In this document: positions 1 through 7,647 of the stretch, one piece after another
Position numbering within the stretch: position 1 is the stretch's first letter
How the letters are laid out: each line of letters begins with the position of its first letter
Assembly (NCBI GenBank): GCA_963702495.1
Contig: CAVPDA010000018.1
Location: 310,001 to 374,000, forward strand
Reading direction: 5' to 3'
DNA: 64,000 nucleotides
Source of the DNA: CAVPDA01 sp963702495
GTDB lineage: Bacteria > Pseudomonadota > Gammaproteobacteria > Burkholderiales > Rhodocyclaceae
Position numbers and translations under genes: made by a program
Notes under the pieces: model-generated
Told to the model about the DNA's origin: nothing
Seen by the model: only the letters and a program-made list of their open reading frames with translations
The model's database searches: none

Positions 1-455
1 TCCAATCCGAGCAGTGGCGCATCGTCGACGAGAGCCCCGGCGGCATGCGCCTGATGCGCCCGGTCGGTCAGGGCGGTCAGCGCGTGGCGGCAGGCCAGTT
101 GCTGGCGCTGCAGCCGCCCGGCAGCGCCGGCTTCCGACTCGCCGCGGTGCGCTGGCTCACCCTCACCGTCAGCGGCGAAATGCATATCGGCCTACGCATG
201 ATCCCGGGCGCCCCGCAACCGGTATCGGTGTGCGCGACGGGCCTGAGCAGCGTGGTCGGGCCGCGCTGTCGACCCGGATTCCTGTTGCCGGCGGTGGAAG
301 CTCTGCGCTGTCCGGCGAGCCTGGTCTTTCCCGCGGCCGCATTCCGCGTCGAGCGCATCGTCGAAATTCTGGCGGACGGCAGCACGCAGGTGAAGCTCAA
401 GCGCATCGTCGAGCATGGGATGGATTTCGAGCGCGCCGAGTACCAGAAAGCGTGA
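1..455 (+). CDS. PilZ-like C-terminal domain protein (5' end outside window)
   Basis: Only the last ~150 codons are present; the frame is open from base 3 to the TGA at 453-455. The visible tail contains a DESPGG stretch, matching the (D/N)xSxxG half of the PilZ cyclic-di-GMP signature, followed by GQLLALQPP, a VRWL strand and a PGAPQ turn. I see no RxxxR motif in the visible part, so nucleotide binding is not shown. The same tail architecture recurs at the C-terminus of the next gene, which starts inside this one (GTGA overlap at 452-455). The pair is therefore translationally coupled and probably arose by duplication. The function is unknown; a regulatory role is an inference from the PilZ-like pattern. 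Confidence 0.6.
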   Translation, partial: QSEQWRIVDESPGGMRLMRPVGQGGQRVAAGQLLALQPPGSAGFRLAAVRWLTLTVSGEMHIGLRMIPGAPQPVSVCATGLSSVVGPRCRPGFLLPAVEALRCPASLVFPAAAFRVERIVEILADGSTQVKLKRIVEHGMDFERAEYQKA

Positions 456-2056
456 GCGCCCAGATTCCCCCCAGCATCGATTTCAGCAACGAGCAGCAGT
501 GCCTCGGGCTCATCAACAACCTGCCGCTGACCAAGCTCCAGCAGGTTCATGAGACCCTGGCCGTGCTGGCGGGCGGGATGCAGGCCACGCCCCCCGCCCC
601 GCGCGCCTACCTCGATGTGCTGGAACTGGCCCGCCCGTCGCTCGCCTTCGTGCAGGAGGAAATGGCGGGCCGCTACGCCCAGACCGCCCTGCCGCCCGGC
701 AGCCCGGAGGAAGAAACGCTGCGCCGGGTGGTGACGCTGTGGCAGGCGATGGCGCGCGCCTATGCCCAGGTGGCGCAGCTGGGCGCCGAAGATCCGCAGG
801 TGCAGAGCCGGCTGGCGCTGATCTGCCAGCGCTGCGTCCACTACAGCGGCAAGGCGATCGTCGAGTATTTCCGCGCCCGGCGCGAGCTGCCGCGGGGCCT
901 GTGGAGCGATCTGCATGGCTATTACGCGACGGCAGAGGAATGGAACATCGCCCGCGTCGAGGTGGCGGACCCCCTCAACGAGTCGCAGCGCAAGCAAAGC
1001 TGCGCCCAGGCCTTTGCCGAGGTCCTGCTGCTGGACATCGGCAACCCCTACGGCCGCTCGCCGCGGGAATTCGGCTGGCTGGTGCGCTGGTGCCAGCGCT
1101 TCGCGCCGCTCACGGACGTGCTGGAGGTGGACCCGACCAGCAGCGACCGTACCTACGCCGTGGACCTGCTGAAGGACCGCGGACTGGTGCCGGTGGAAAT
1201 CCTCGAACGCAGCGAGCATCTGCGGCAACTGGCGACAACACGATTGAGCGCGGAAATGCACCAGGTTCTCGCCGAACTCAAGCGCAAGACCGCGGCGGGT
1301 CAGCTCGGCCTGGGCGAGGATTGCTCCGAGCCGGCCTGCTCGCGGCTGCTGGTGAGCCTGTACCGGCCCTGGTGCCTGGCCGCCAGGCCGCGGCGTTTCC
1401 AGCGGCGCACGGCGAGCGGCACGGCGCAACTGAGCTACGGCTTCGAGGCGATTCACTTCTACGTCGGCGGCGAGGAGTTCGTGCAGCCGGAACACGTCCG
1501 GGTCTATTCCCGGCAGGAAGTTGACGCCATCTGGACTTTCCGCCATCAGATCGATCCGACCCATCACCTGTATGTACGCGCGGCCCAGATCGGCTACACG
1601 ATGGAGAACTGGGCGGTGGCCGACGAGTCCGCCAGCGGCTTCCGCCTGCTGCGCTTCGGCACCGGAGTGCGCGTCGAGCACGGCCAGTTGCTCGGCCTGC
1701 GCCCGCCCGACGGCGAGCGCTTTCTTCTGTGCCAGGTGAGCTGGCTGCAGTACCTGGCGTCGGGAGCGCTGATGGTCGGGGTGTATGTGCTGCCGGGTGC
1801 GCCGCAGACCGTCGCCGCGCGCCAGAAGGGACTGGGGTTTTCGTCGTCCGAGAAATATTCGCCGGCGTTTCTGCTTCCGGCCATGCCTTCGCTGAAGCAG
1901 GAGCCGACCGTGGTCCTGCCGAAGGGCTGGTTCCAGCGCGGTCGGGTGGTCGAAATCCACACCGACCGCCGCTTCGAGGTGAAACTGATCGACGTCGTGA
2001 GCCCGGGCGCCGACTTCGATCGCGTCAGGTACGCGCAACTGAAGTCCGCCGGGTAG
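452..2056 (+). CDS. Uncharacterised 534-aa protein with PilZ-like C-terminal domain
   Basis: The GTG start at 452 overlaps the stop of the upstream gene; further upstream the frame runs through that gene and does not resemble a protein. Residues 1-~370 are mostly helical and hydrophilic, with no recognised domain and no membrane segment. Residues ~385-534 repeat the tail of the upstream gene: an N-W-x-V-x-DES-x-x-G segment, a GQLLGLRPP strand, a PGAPQ turn, and a PAFLLPA block before the end. The DESASG segment fits half of the PilZ signature, but no RxxxR motif precedes it. The product is likely cytoplasmic. It ends convergently with phoR, overlapping it by about 32 bases. Its function is unknown; co-transcription with the upstream paralogue is likely. 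Confidence 0.7.
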   Translation: MSAQIPPSIDFSNEQQCLGLINNLPLTKLQQVHETLAVLAGGMQATPPAPRAYLDVLELARPSLAFVQEEMAGRYAQTALPPGSPEEETLRRVVTLWQAMARAYAQVAQLGAEDPQVQSRLALICQRCVHYSGKAIVEYFRARRELPRGLWSDLHGYYATAEEWNIARVEVADPLNESQRKQSCAQAFAEVLLLDIGNPYGRSPREFGWLVRWCQRFAPLTDVLEVDPTSSDRTYAVDLLKDRGLVPVEILERSEHLRQLATTRLSAEMHQVLAELKRKTAAGQLGLGEDCSEPACSRLLVSLYRPWCLAARPRRFQRRTASGTAQLSYGFEAIHFYVGGEEFVQPEHVRVYSRQEVDAIWTFRHQIDPTHHLYVRAAQIGYTMENWAVADESASGFRLLRFGTGVRVEHGQLLGLRPPDGERFLLCQVSWLQYLASGALMVGVYVLPGAPQTVAARQKGLGFSSSEKYSPAFLLPAMPSLKQEPTVVLPKGWFQRGRVVEIHTDRRFEVKLIDVVSPGADFDRVRYAQLKSAG

Positions 2057-3359
2057 CCGGCAAGACCACGCGCCGCGCCGGGAAGCGCGCCGTGAACACG
2101 CTCCCCTTGCCCGGTTCGCTGCTGATCTCGAGGATGGCCTGATGCCGCGTCAGCACATGCTTGACGATCGCCAGCCCGAGCCCGGTCCCGCCCGATTCCC
2201 GGGAGCGGCCGCGGTCGGCGCGGTAGAAGCGCTCGGTCAGCCGCGGGATGTGGTGGGCCGCGATGCCGATCCCGGAATCCTTCACGGAAAATACTGCGCT
2301 GCCGTCCGGCGCCACGCTCCAGTCGAGCTTGATGAGACCACCTTCCGGCGTGTAGCGAACCGCGTTGCTGGCCAGGTTGCCGAAGGCACTGCGCAGTTCA
2401 CGGGTGCTGCCGAGCAGGTGGCCGGCAGTGTCCCCGGAGACATCGATGGAGTGGCGCCCGGCGGACAGGATCCGGATGTCGCGCGCCACATCCGCGATCA
2501 GGGCGTGCACGTCCACCTTCTCGTCGAACGGCGGCGGGCTGCCCGTTTCCAGCTCGGACAGGGTCAGCAGGTCGTCCACCAGACGCTGCATGCGCACGGC
2601 CTGCTCGCGCGCCAGAGCGAGGTACTGCTCGGCCTCGTCGGCGCTCATCTCGCGCAGGTGATCGGCAAGGGTCTCGCTGAAGCCGAGCACCACGGTGAGC
2701 GGCGTCTTCAGCTCATGGGAGACGTTGGCGACGAAGTCGCGGCGCATGGTCTCCAGCCGTTCCAGGTGGGTGATATCCCGCGACACGATGAGTTTCTCGC
2801 TTTCGCCGAATGGAATCACCTGCACCGAATAGGCTTGGCCGGCATCCCAATTCGGGCGGATCACGATCGGCTCGGCAAATGTCTCAGCCTCCAGAAAACT
2901 GACGAAACCCGGGTGGCGCACGAGATTCGTGATCGGAAAGCCCAGATCGTGGTCCGCGCGCAGGCCGAACTGGGACTCGGCGGCGGCGTTGAGCCACTCG
3001 ATGCCGTTCTGGCGATTCAGGATGATCACACCATCGGGCATGGCGTGGGCGGCGTCGAGCAGCCGTTCCAGCGCCGTGGACAACTCGTGGCGCTGATCGT
3101 GGGCGGCGCGGGCGCGTCGGCTCAGGGCGGCGAAGGCCCAGCCCCAGTTGCCCGAGCCGTAGGGGAGGGGAGTGCCGATGGGCGCCCCCGCCCACGCAAT
3201 CAGCCTGGCCAGATGGCGCAGATGCTGGATGAGGGCCAGCAGCAGAGCTCCCGCCGCCACCGCCCAACCCCAGGCTGCGCCGGCAGCGGCGGCAACGACG
3301 AGAGCGACGGCGGTCAGGATGGCGCCACGAACCGCGGCGCCAACCCAGATTTCTTTCAC
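2025..3359 (-). CDS. phoR: Phosphate regulon sensor histidine kinase PhoR
   Basis: This 444-aa membrane histidine kinase partners PhoB in phosphate-starvation signalling. Hydrophobic segments at ~12-45 anchor it without a large periplasmic domain, as usual for PhoR, which senses through the Pst/PhoU complex. A PAS-like region spans ~100-190. The H box NVSHELKTPL carries the phospho-accepting His215. The N box (NLASNAVRYTPEGG) and the G1 and G2 boxes (DSGIGI, GTGLGLAIVKHV) form the ATP-binding domain. Translation starts at a GTG (3357-3359), 31 bases after the phoB stop, so the genes form a phoB-phoR operon. The 3' end overlaps the convergent PilZ-like gene. Confidence 0.95.
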   Translation of the reverse strand: MKEIWVGAAVRGAILTAVALVVAAAAGAAWGWAVAAGALLLALIQHLRHLARLIAWAGAPIGTPLPYGSGNWGWAFAALSRRARAAHDQRHELSTALERLLDAAHAMPDGVIILNRQNGIEWLNAAAESQFGLRADHDLGFPITNLVRHPGFVSFLEAETFAEPIVIRPNWDAGQAYSVQVIPFGESEKLIVSRDITHLERLETMRRDFVANVSHELKTPLTVVLGFSETLADHLREMSADEAEQYLALAREQAVRMQRLVDDLLTLSELETGSPPPFDEKVDVHALIADVARDIRILSAGRHSIDVSGDTAGHLLGSTRELRSAFGNLASNAVRYTPEGGLIKLDWSVAPDGSAVFSVKDSGIGIAAHHIPRLTERFYRADRGRSRESGGTGLGLAIVKHVLTRHQAILEISSEPGKGSVFTARFPARRVVLPATRRTSVART

Positions 3360-3390
3360 GCTGGGATCGGCCGTGGGATGAAGGCGCGGA

Positions 3391-4110
<720 letters not shown>

Positions 4111-4154
4111 AGCCTGTCAAAAGTGCGGATTGGACTGCAGTTTATTTCCGCGAG

Positions 4155-4172
4155 ATGACAATTTGATGACAC
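4155..4172 (-). promoter_or_regulatory. Pho box upstream of phoB
   Basis: On the minus strand this reads GTGTCAT-CAAA-TTGTCAT: two near-identical heptamers spaced 11 bases start to start. This matches the PhoB half-site consensus CTGTCAT with a 4-base spacer. It lies 45 bases upstream of the phoB ATG, the expected place for an activating site. Confidence 0.8.
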
Positions 4173-4239
4173 CGGAGCCCCGGTCCCGGCCGATGTTTCT
4201 GAGGTAATATCAGCAACCCCTGAAAGACAGGAGACGAGA

Positions 4240-4662
4240 ATGGCAGGCTTGGACAAGAATACCCCCGTTCCCACCGAAATAAAATTGCACCAGAAGTCGC
4301 GCCTGATGGAGCTGACCTTTTCCGACGGCAAGCATTTCCAGTTGAGCTACGAGTTGCTGCGCGTGTATTCGCCGTCGGCGGAAGTGCGCGGCCACGGCCC
4401 GGGTCAGGAGGTGCTGCAGGTCGGCAAGAAGGACGTAGAGATCAAGACCATCGAACCGGTGGGTTCGTATGCCGTGCAGCCCACGTTCTCCGACGGCCAC
4501 GATACGGGCATCTACTCCTGGGACTACCTGTATCTGCTCGGCGAGCACCAGCAGCAGATGTGGGATCAGTACCTGGAGCGCATGAAGGTGGCCGGTGCCA
4601 GCCGCGAAGCCGGACCGATCCCGGTGCAAAGCGGGCCGCAGGCGGGCTGCAGCCGGCATTGA
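4240..4662 (+). CDS. DUF971 domain protein
   Basis: This 140-aa protein belongs to the DUF971 family (gamma-butyrobetaine-hydroxylase N-terminal-like fold). Visible signatures are the LTFSDGKHFQLSYELLRVYSPSAE block near residues 25-50 (the pattern shows as SDG, LSYELLRVYSPSAE), the VGSYAVQPTFSDGH block, and GIYSWDYLYLLG near residue 95. The biochemical role is unsettled; in proteobacteria the family often adjoins ubiE, as here (7-base gap). The ATG at 4240 follows an AGGAGA ribosome-binding site. The C-terminal ~25 residues are low in complexity. It is the first gene of the DUF971-ubiE-Tim44-like cluster. Confidence 0.88.
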   Translation: MAGLDKNTPVPTEIKLHQKSRLMELTFSDGKHFQLSYELLRVYSPSAEVRGHGPGQEVLQVGKKDVEIKTIEPVGSYAVQPTFSDGHDTGIYSWDYLYLLGEHQQQMWDQYLERMKVAGASREAGPIPVQSGPQAGCSRH

Positions 4663-4669
4663 TCCCACG

Positions 4670-5407
4670 ATGACGGATTCGAAGACACATTTCGGCTTCG
4701 AGCAGGTTGACGAGAGCGTCAAGGCGAAGCGGGTCGCCGGCGTGTTCTCCTCGGTGGCGACGCGCTACGACGTGATGAACGATCTCATGTCGCTCGGCCT
4801 GCACCGGCTGTGGAAGATCTTCACCATCGAGACTTCGGCCGTCAAGGCGGGCGACCGGGTGCTGGACGTGGCGAGCGGAACCGGCGACCTGGCGCGGGCC
4901 TTCGCCAAGCGGGTCGGCCCGGAAGGCGAAGTCTGGATCACGGACATCAATCGCTCGATGCTCGAAGTCGGGCGCGACCGCCTGGCGGATTCCGGCCTGC
5001 TGCTGCCGCTGGCGCAGTGCGATGCCGAAAGACTGCCGTTCCCGGCGAATCATTTCGACTGCGTCAGCGTCGCCTTCGGCCTGCGCAACATGACCCACAA
5101 GGAGATCGCCCTGGCGGAGATGCACCGCGTGCTGCGCCCCGGCGGGCGCCTGCTGGTGCTCGAATTCTCCAAGGTGTGGCAGCCCCTGGCGCCGCTCTAC
5201 GATTTCTATTCCTTCAAGGTGCTGCCCTGGCTGGGCCGGCGCGTCGCCGACGACGCCGATTCCTATCGCTACCTGGCGGAGTCGATCCGCGTGCATCCGG
5301 ACCAGAACAGCTTGAAGCAGATGATGGAACTGGCGGGGCTGGAACGCGTCGAATTCTTCAATTTGAGCGCAGGCATCGTCGCCCTGCACCGAGGTTACAA
5401 GCTCTGA
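4670..5407 (+). CDS. ubiE: Ubiquinone/menaquinone C-methyltransferase UbiE
   Basis: This 245-aa SAM-dependent methyltransferase C-methylates the benzoquinol ring in ubiquinone (and, where present, demethylmenaquinone) biosynthesis. The SAM-binding glycine motif VLDVASGTGDLA lies at ~64-75. YDVMNDLMSLGLHRLWK near the N-terminus and GLRNMTHKEIAL further on are UbiE signatures. I chose the ATG at 4670; longer readings upstream fall inside the DUF971 gene. The protein is cytoplasmic or membrane-peripheral. It is followed after 21 bases by the Tim44-like gene, and the next-but-one gene is UbiJ-like, so the cluster serves quinone synthesis. Confidence 0.96.
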   Translation: MTDSKTHFGFEQVDESVKAKRVAGVFSSVATRYDVMNDLMSLGLHRLWKIFTIETSAVKAGDRVLDVASGTGDLARAFAKRVGPEGEVWITDINRSMLEVGRDRLADSGLLLPLAQCDAERLPFPANHFDCVSVAFGLRNMTHKEIALAEMHRVLRPGGRLLVLEFSKVWQPLAPLYDFYSFKVLPWLGRRVADDADSYRYLAESIRVHPDQNSLKQMMELAGLERVEFFNLSAGIVALHRGYKL

Positions 5408-5428
5408 CGAACACGGAGAGACACGCAT

Positions 5429-6310
5429 ATGAAACGACTGTGGACTGTTTTGCTGGCCGCCTTCCTGGCTACTGGGTTAGTGCTTACTGACGCTGAAGCA
5501 AAGAGACTGGGCGGAGGAAAGTCGCTCGGCATGCAGCGCGACCAAGTCATCAAGCGCGACGCCGCGCCTTCCCAGGCGCCGGCCGCGCCGAGCCAGAACG
5601 CGGCGGCCCCGGCCCGACCCGGAACCGCCGCCCCGGCACCGGCGAGCGGCATGAGCCGCTGGCTCGGGCCGATCGCCGGCCTGGCCGCCGGTCTGGGCCT
5701 GGCGGCGCTGTTCTCCCAGCTCGGCCTGGGCGAGGGCTTCGGCACCTTCGTCATGCTGCTGCTGCTGATCGCGGGCGCGGTGTTCCTGTTCCGCATGCTG
5801 CGCCGCCGGATGCAGACTCCGAGTTCGCCGCTGCAATACGCCGGGGTCGGGCGCGAACCCACGGTTGCGCCGGGCTATGCACCCTCCGCCGCGATGCCCG
5901 GCTCCGCCGGTGCTGCGCCAAGCCAGCCGGCGGCTTCGGTTCCGGCCGGCTTCGATGCCGAGGGTTTCCTGCGCCACGCCAAGCTCAACTTCCTGCGCCT
6001 GCAGGCGGCGCACGATGCCGGCAATCTCGAGGACATCCGCGAGTTCACCACGCCCGAAATGTTCGCCGAAATCCGGCTCGATCTGCAGGGCCGGGGCGCA
6101 TCGGCCCAGCAGACGGATGTGGTGACTTTGAATGCAGAACTGCTGGATGTGAGCGAGGAAGGCCAGCGCTACCTGGCGAGCGTGCGCTTCCACGGCGCCA
6201 TCCGTGAAGCCAAGGATGCCGCTCCGGCCCCCTTCAACGAAGTGTGGCATCTCGCCAAGCCGAGGGAGGGCGGCGGCTGGGTGATCGCCGGCATCCAGCA
6301 GGTCAGCTAG
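5429..6310 (+). CDS. Tim44-like domain membrane protein
   Basis: This 293-aa protein has a signal peptide (residues 1-~24, MKRLWTVLLAAFLATGLVLT), then a Pro/Ala-rich linker. Hydrophobic segments at ~80-95 and ~100-120 are followed by a basic RMLRRR stretch. The C-terminal Tim44-like domain covers ~170-293 (EGFLRHAKLNFLRLQAAHD near its start, WHLAKPREGGGWVIAGIQQ at its end). Bacterial Tim44-like proteins are membrane-tethered NTF2-fold proteins of unclear function. Sitting between ubiE and ubiJ is common in betaproteobacteria, suggesting a supporting role in the membrane or quinone assembly, which is an inference. Confidence 0.85.
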   Translation: MKRLWTVLLAAFLATGLVLTDAEAKRLGGGKSLGMQRDQVIKRDAAPSQAPAAPSQNAAAPARPGTAAPAPASGMSRWLGPIAGLAAGLGLAALFSQLGLGEGFGTFVMLLLLIAGAVFLFRMLRRRMQTPSSPLQYAGVGREPTVAPGYAPSAAMPGSAGAAPSQPAASVPAGFDAEGFLRHAKLNFLRLQAAHDAGNLEDIREFTTPEMFAEIRLDLQGRGASAQQTDVVTLNAELLDVSEEGQRYLASVRFHGAIREAKDAAPAPFNEVWHLAKPREGGGWVIAGIQQVS

Positions 6311-6335
6311 CCGACCTGAATCCCGGGTTTGATAG

Positions 6336-6358
6336 AATGGGAGCAGGAAGCTCCCATT
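6336..6358 (+). promoter_or_regulatory. Inverted repeat covering the ribosome-binding region of the ubiJ-like gene
   Basis: A perfect 9-bp inverted repeat, AATGGGAGC - aggaa - GCTCCCATT, ends 4 bases before the ATG at 6363. The purine-rich loop AGGAA is the only plausible Shine-Dalgarno sequence. It could act as a translational control hairpin or as a weak terminator for the upstream gene. A TAGAAT hexamer at its 5' edge resembles a -10 box. Confidence 0.45.
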
Positions 6359-6362
6359 TGCC

Positions 6363-6956
6363 ATGATCGAGCAGGCAGCCATCCTCGCCCTCAACCATCT
6401 GCTGCGGGACGCGCAGTGGGCTCGTGACCGGCTCGCCCCCCTGGCGGGGAGAACGGCATGTCTGGCGCTGCCCCCCTTCCGATTCGCCTTTGCCATCCAA
6501 TCCGACGGCACCATCACCGAGGCGTCCGTGGAACATCCGGACGTGACCATCACGCTGCCGGCGGGGACGCCGCTGCACGCGCTGCAGGGAGCCGATGCCG
6601 TCTTGCGCGAAACCCGGGTCACGGGCTCCGCGGAAATGGCCGATACGCTCGGTTTCGTCCTGCGCAATCTGCGTTGGGACTGGGAAGAGGACTTGAGCCG
6701 TGTCATCGGCGACATCGCCGCCCGCCGCGTGGCGGGCGTGGTGCAGCGCTTCGCCGGGTGGCAGCGCGACGCGGCGCGCAACGCAGTCGAGAACGTCGTG
6801 GAATACCTGCGGGAGGAGCAGCCGACGCTGACGGGACGCGGGCCGGCCGGCGAATTCGCCGGCGCGGTGGACGTACTGCGCGATGACCTGGCGCGGCTGG
6901 AGAAGCGCATCGAACGGATCGAAGGCCGTGTTTCACGGAACCCGGCCAGTCATTGA
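6363..6956 (+). CDS. ubiJ: UbiJ-like SCP2 domain protein (ubiquinone biosynthesis accessory factor)
   Basis: This 197-aa protein has an SCP2 sterol-carrier-like lipid-binding domain at ~15-110 (LPPFRFAFAIQSDG, VTITLPAGTP) and a helical C-terminus (DVLRDDLARLEKRIERIEGR) that looks coiled-coil. UbiJ binds lipid intermediates and scaffolds the soluble Ubi complex for ubiquinone ring hydroxylation. Placement after ubiE and a Tim44-like gene supports the call. ubiB, its usual downstream neighbour in many betaproteobacteria, is not in this window; the next gene is a DUF3365 protein and then the IS island begins. The ATG at 6363 follows the hairpin described above. Confidence 0.8.
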   Translation: MIEQAAILALNHLLRDAQWARDRLAPLAGRTACLALPPFRFAFAIQSDGTITEASVEHPDVTITLPAGTPLHALQGADAVLRETRVTGSAEMADTLGFVLRNLRWDWEEDLSRVIGDIAARRVAGVVQRFAGWQRDAARNAVENVVEYLREEQPTLTGRGPAGEFAGAVDVLRDDLARLEKRIERIEGRVSRNPASH

Positions 6957-6979
6957 TGCAAACCCTGGGAGGTCTCGCT

Positions 6980-7549
6980 ATGTGGAAGAAGACTCTGATG
7001 GTGGCCTTTGCCGCTCTCGCCCTGCAGCCGGCCTTGGCGCAGGACCAGGCGATGACCGACGAGACGCGCAAAGTGGCGGTGTCCCTGCTCACCAAGCTCG
7101 CCGGCGCCTTGCAGGCGGAGATGGGCAAGGGCGGGCCGGAGGCAGCCATCGGCGTGTGCAAGGACATCGCGCCGCAGGCGGCGGGCGAGTTGTCGCGCCA
7201 GAACGGCTGGCGCGTGTCGCGCGTCAGCCTCAAGGTGCGCAATCCCCTGCTCGGGACGCCGGACGCCTGGGAGAGCGCCGCGCTGATGGACTTCGAGAAG
7301 CGCGCCGCGGCGGGCGAAGAGCTCGCCAAGCTGGAAAAAGGCGAACTGGTGAAGGAGGGTGACAGGCAATATTTCCGCTACATCAAGGCGATCCCGACCC
7401 AGGAAGTCTGCCTCAACTGCCACGGTGCCGCCGACAAGATCCAGCCCAACGTCAAGGCCAAACTCTCGTCCGAGTATCCCCACGACAAAGCCACCGGCTA
7501 CAGCGCCGGGCAGATTCGCGGTGGAGTGAGCGTGAAGCGGCCGATCTAG
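6980..7549 (+). CDS. DUF3365 periplasmic haem-binding protein
   Basis: This 189-aa exported protein has a signal peptide (residues 1-~21, MWKKTLMVAFAALALQPALA) and a Tll0287-like DUF3365 sensor/haem domain. A single CLNCH motif near residue 150 is a c-type haem attachment site (CxxCH). The family occurs as redox or gas sensing modules, alone or fused to kinases; here it is alone. I chose the ATG at 6980 because GGGAGG lies 7 bases upstream and it begins a normal signal peptide; a start at 6953 would add a non-signal extension. Its transcript probably ends at the hairpin at 7623-7642, directly before IS copy A. Confidence 0.82.
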   Translation: MWKKTLMVAFAALALQPALAQDQAMTDETRKVAVSLLTKLAGALQAEMGKGGPEAAIGVCKDIAPQAAGELSRQNGWRVSRVSLKVRNPLLGTPDAWESAALMDFEKRAAAGEELAKLEKGELVKEGDRQYFRYIKAIPTQEVCLNCHGAADKIQPNVKAKLSSEYPHDKATGYSAGQIRGGVSVKRPI

Positions 7550-7600
7550 GCGAGGGAACGCGACGAAAGCGAGGTTTTGCGGCGTAGCTGCCCACTTCAG

Positions 7601-7647
7601 GCGCTGAAATTTGCAGTCAGAAATGGCCCCGCTCGGGGCTATTTCCT
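7601..7647 (+). terminator. Terminator-like repeat, copy 1, abutting IS copy A
   Basis: The stem ATGGCCCC (7623-7630), loop GCTC and GGGGCTAT (7635-7642) give an 8-bp stem with one G-T pair, followed by TTCC, reading rightward from the DUF3365 gene. Homology extends upstream of the stem to 7601 (GCGCTGAAATTTGCAGTCAG) and matches the minus-strand segment at 13653-13700 at roughly 42 of 47 positions. This is more than two independent terminators should share. The 8-bp target duplication of IS copy A begins at 7640, within the 3' arm and tail. Confidence 0.65.

Noticed and set aside
6929..6944. parS-like sequence TGTTTCACGG
   Set aside because: Only about 11 of 16 positions match the palindromic parS consensus, and the second half is degenerate. 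It lies inside the coding part of the ubiJ-like gene.
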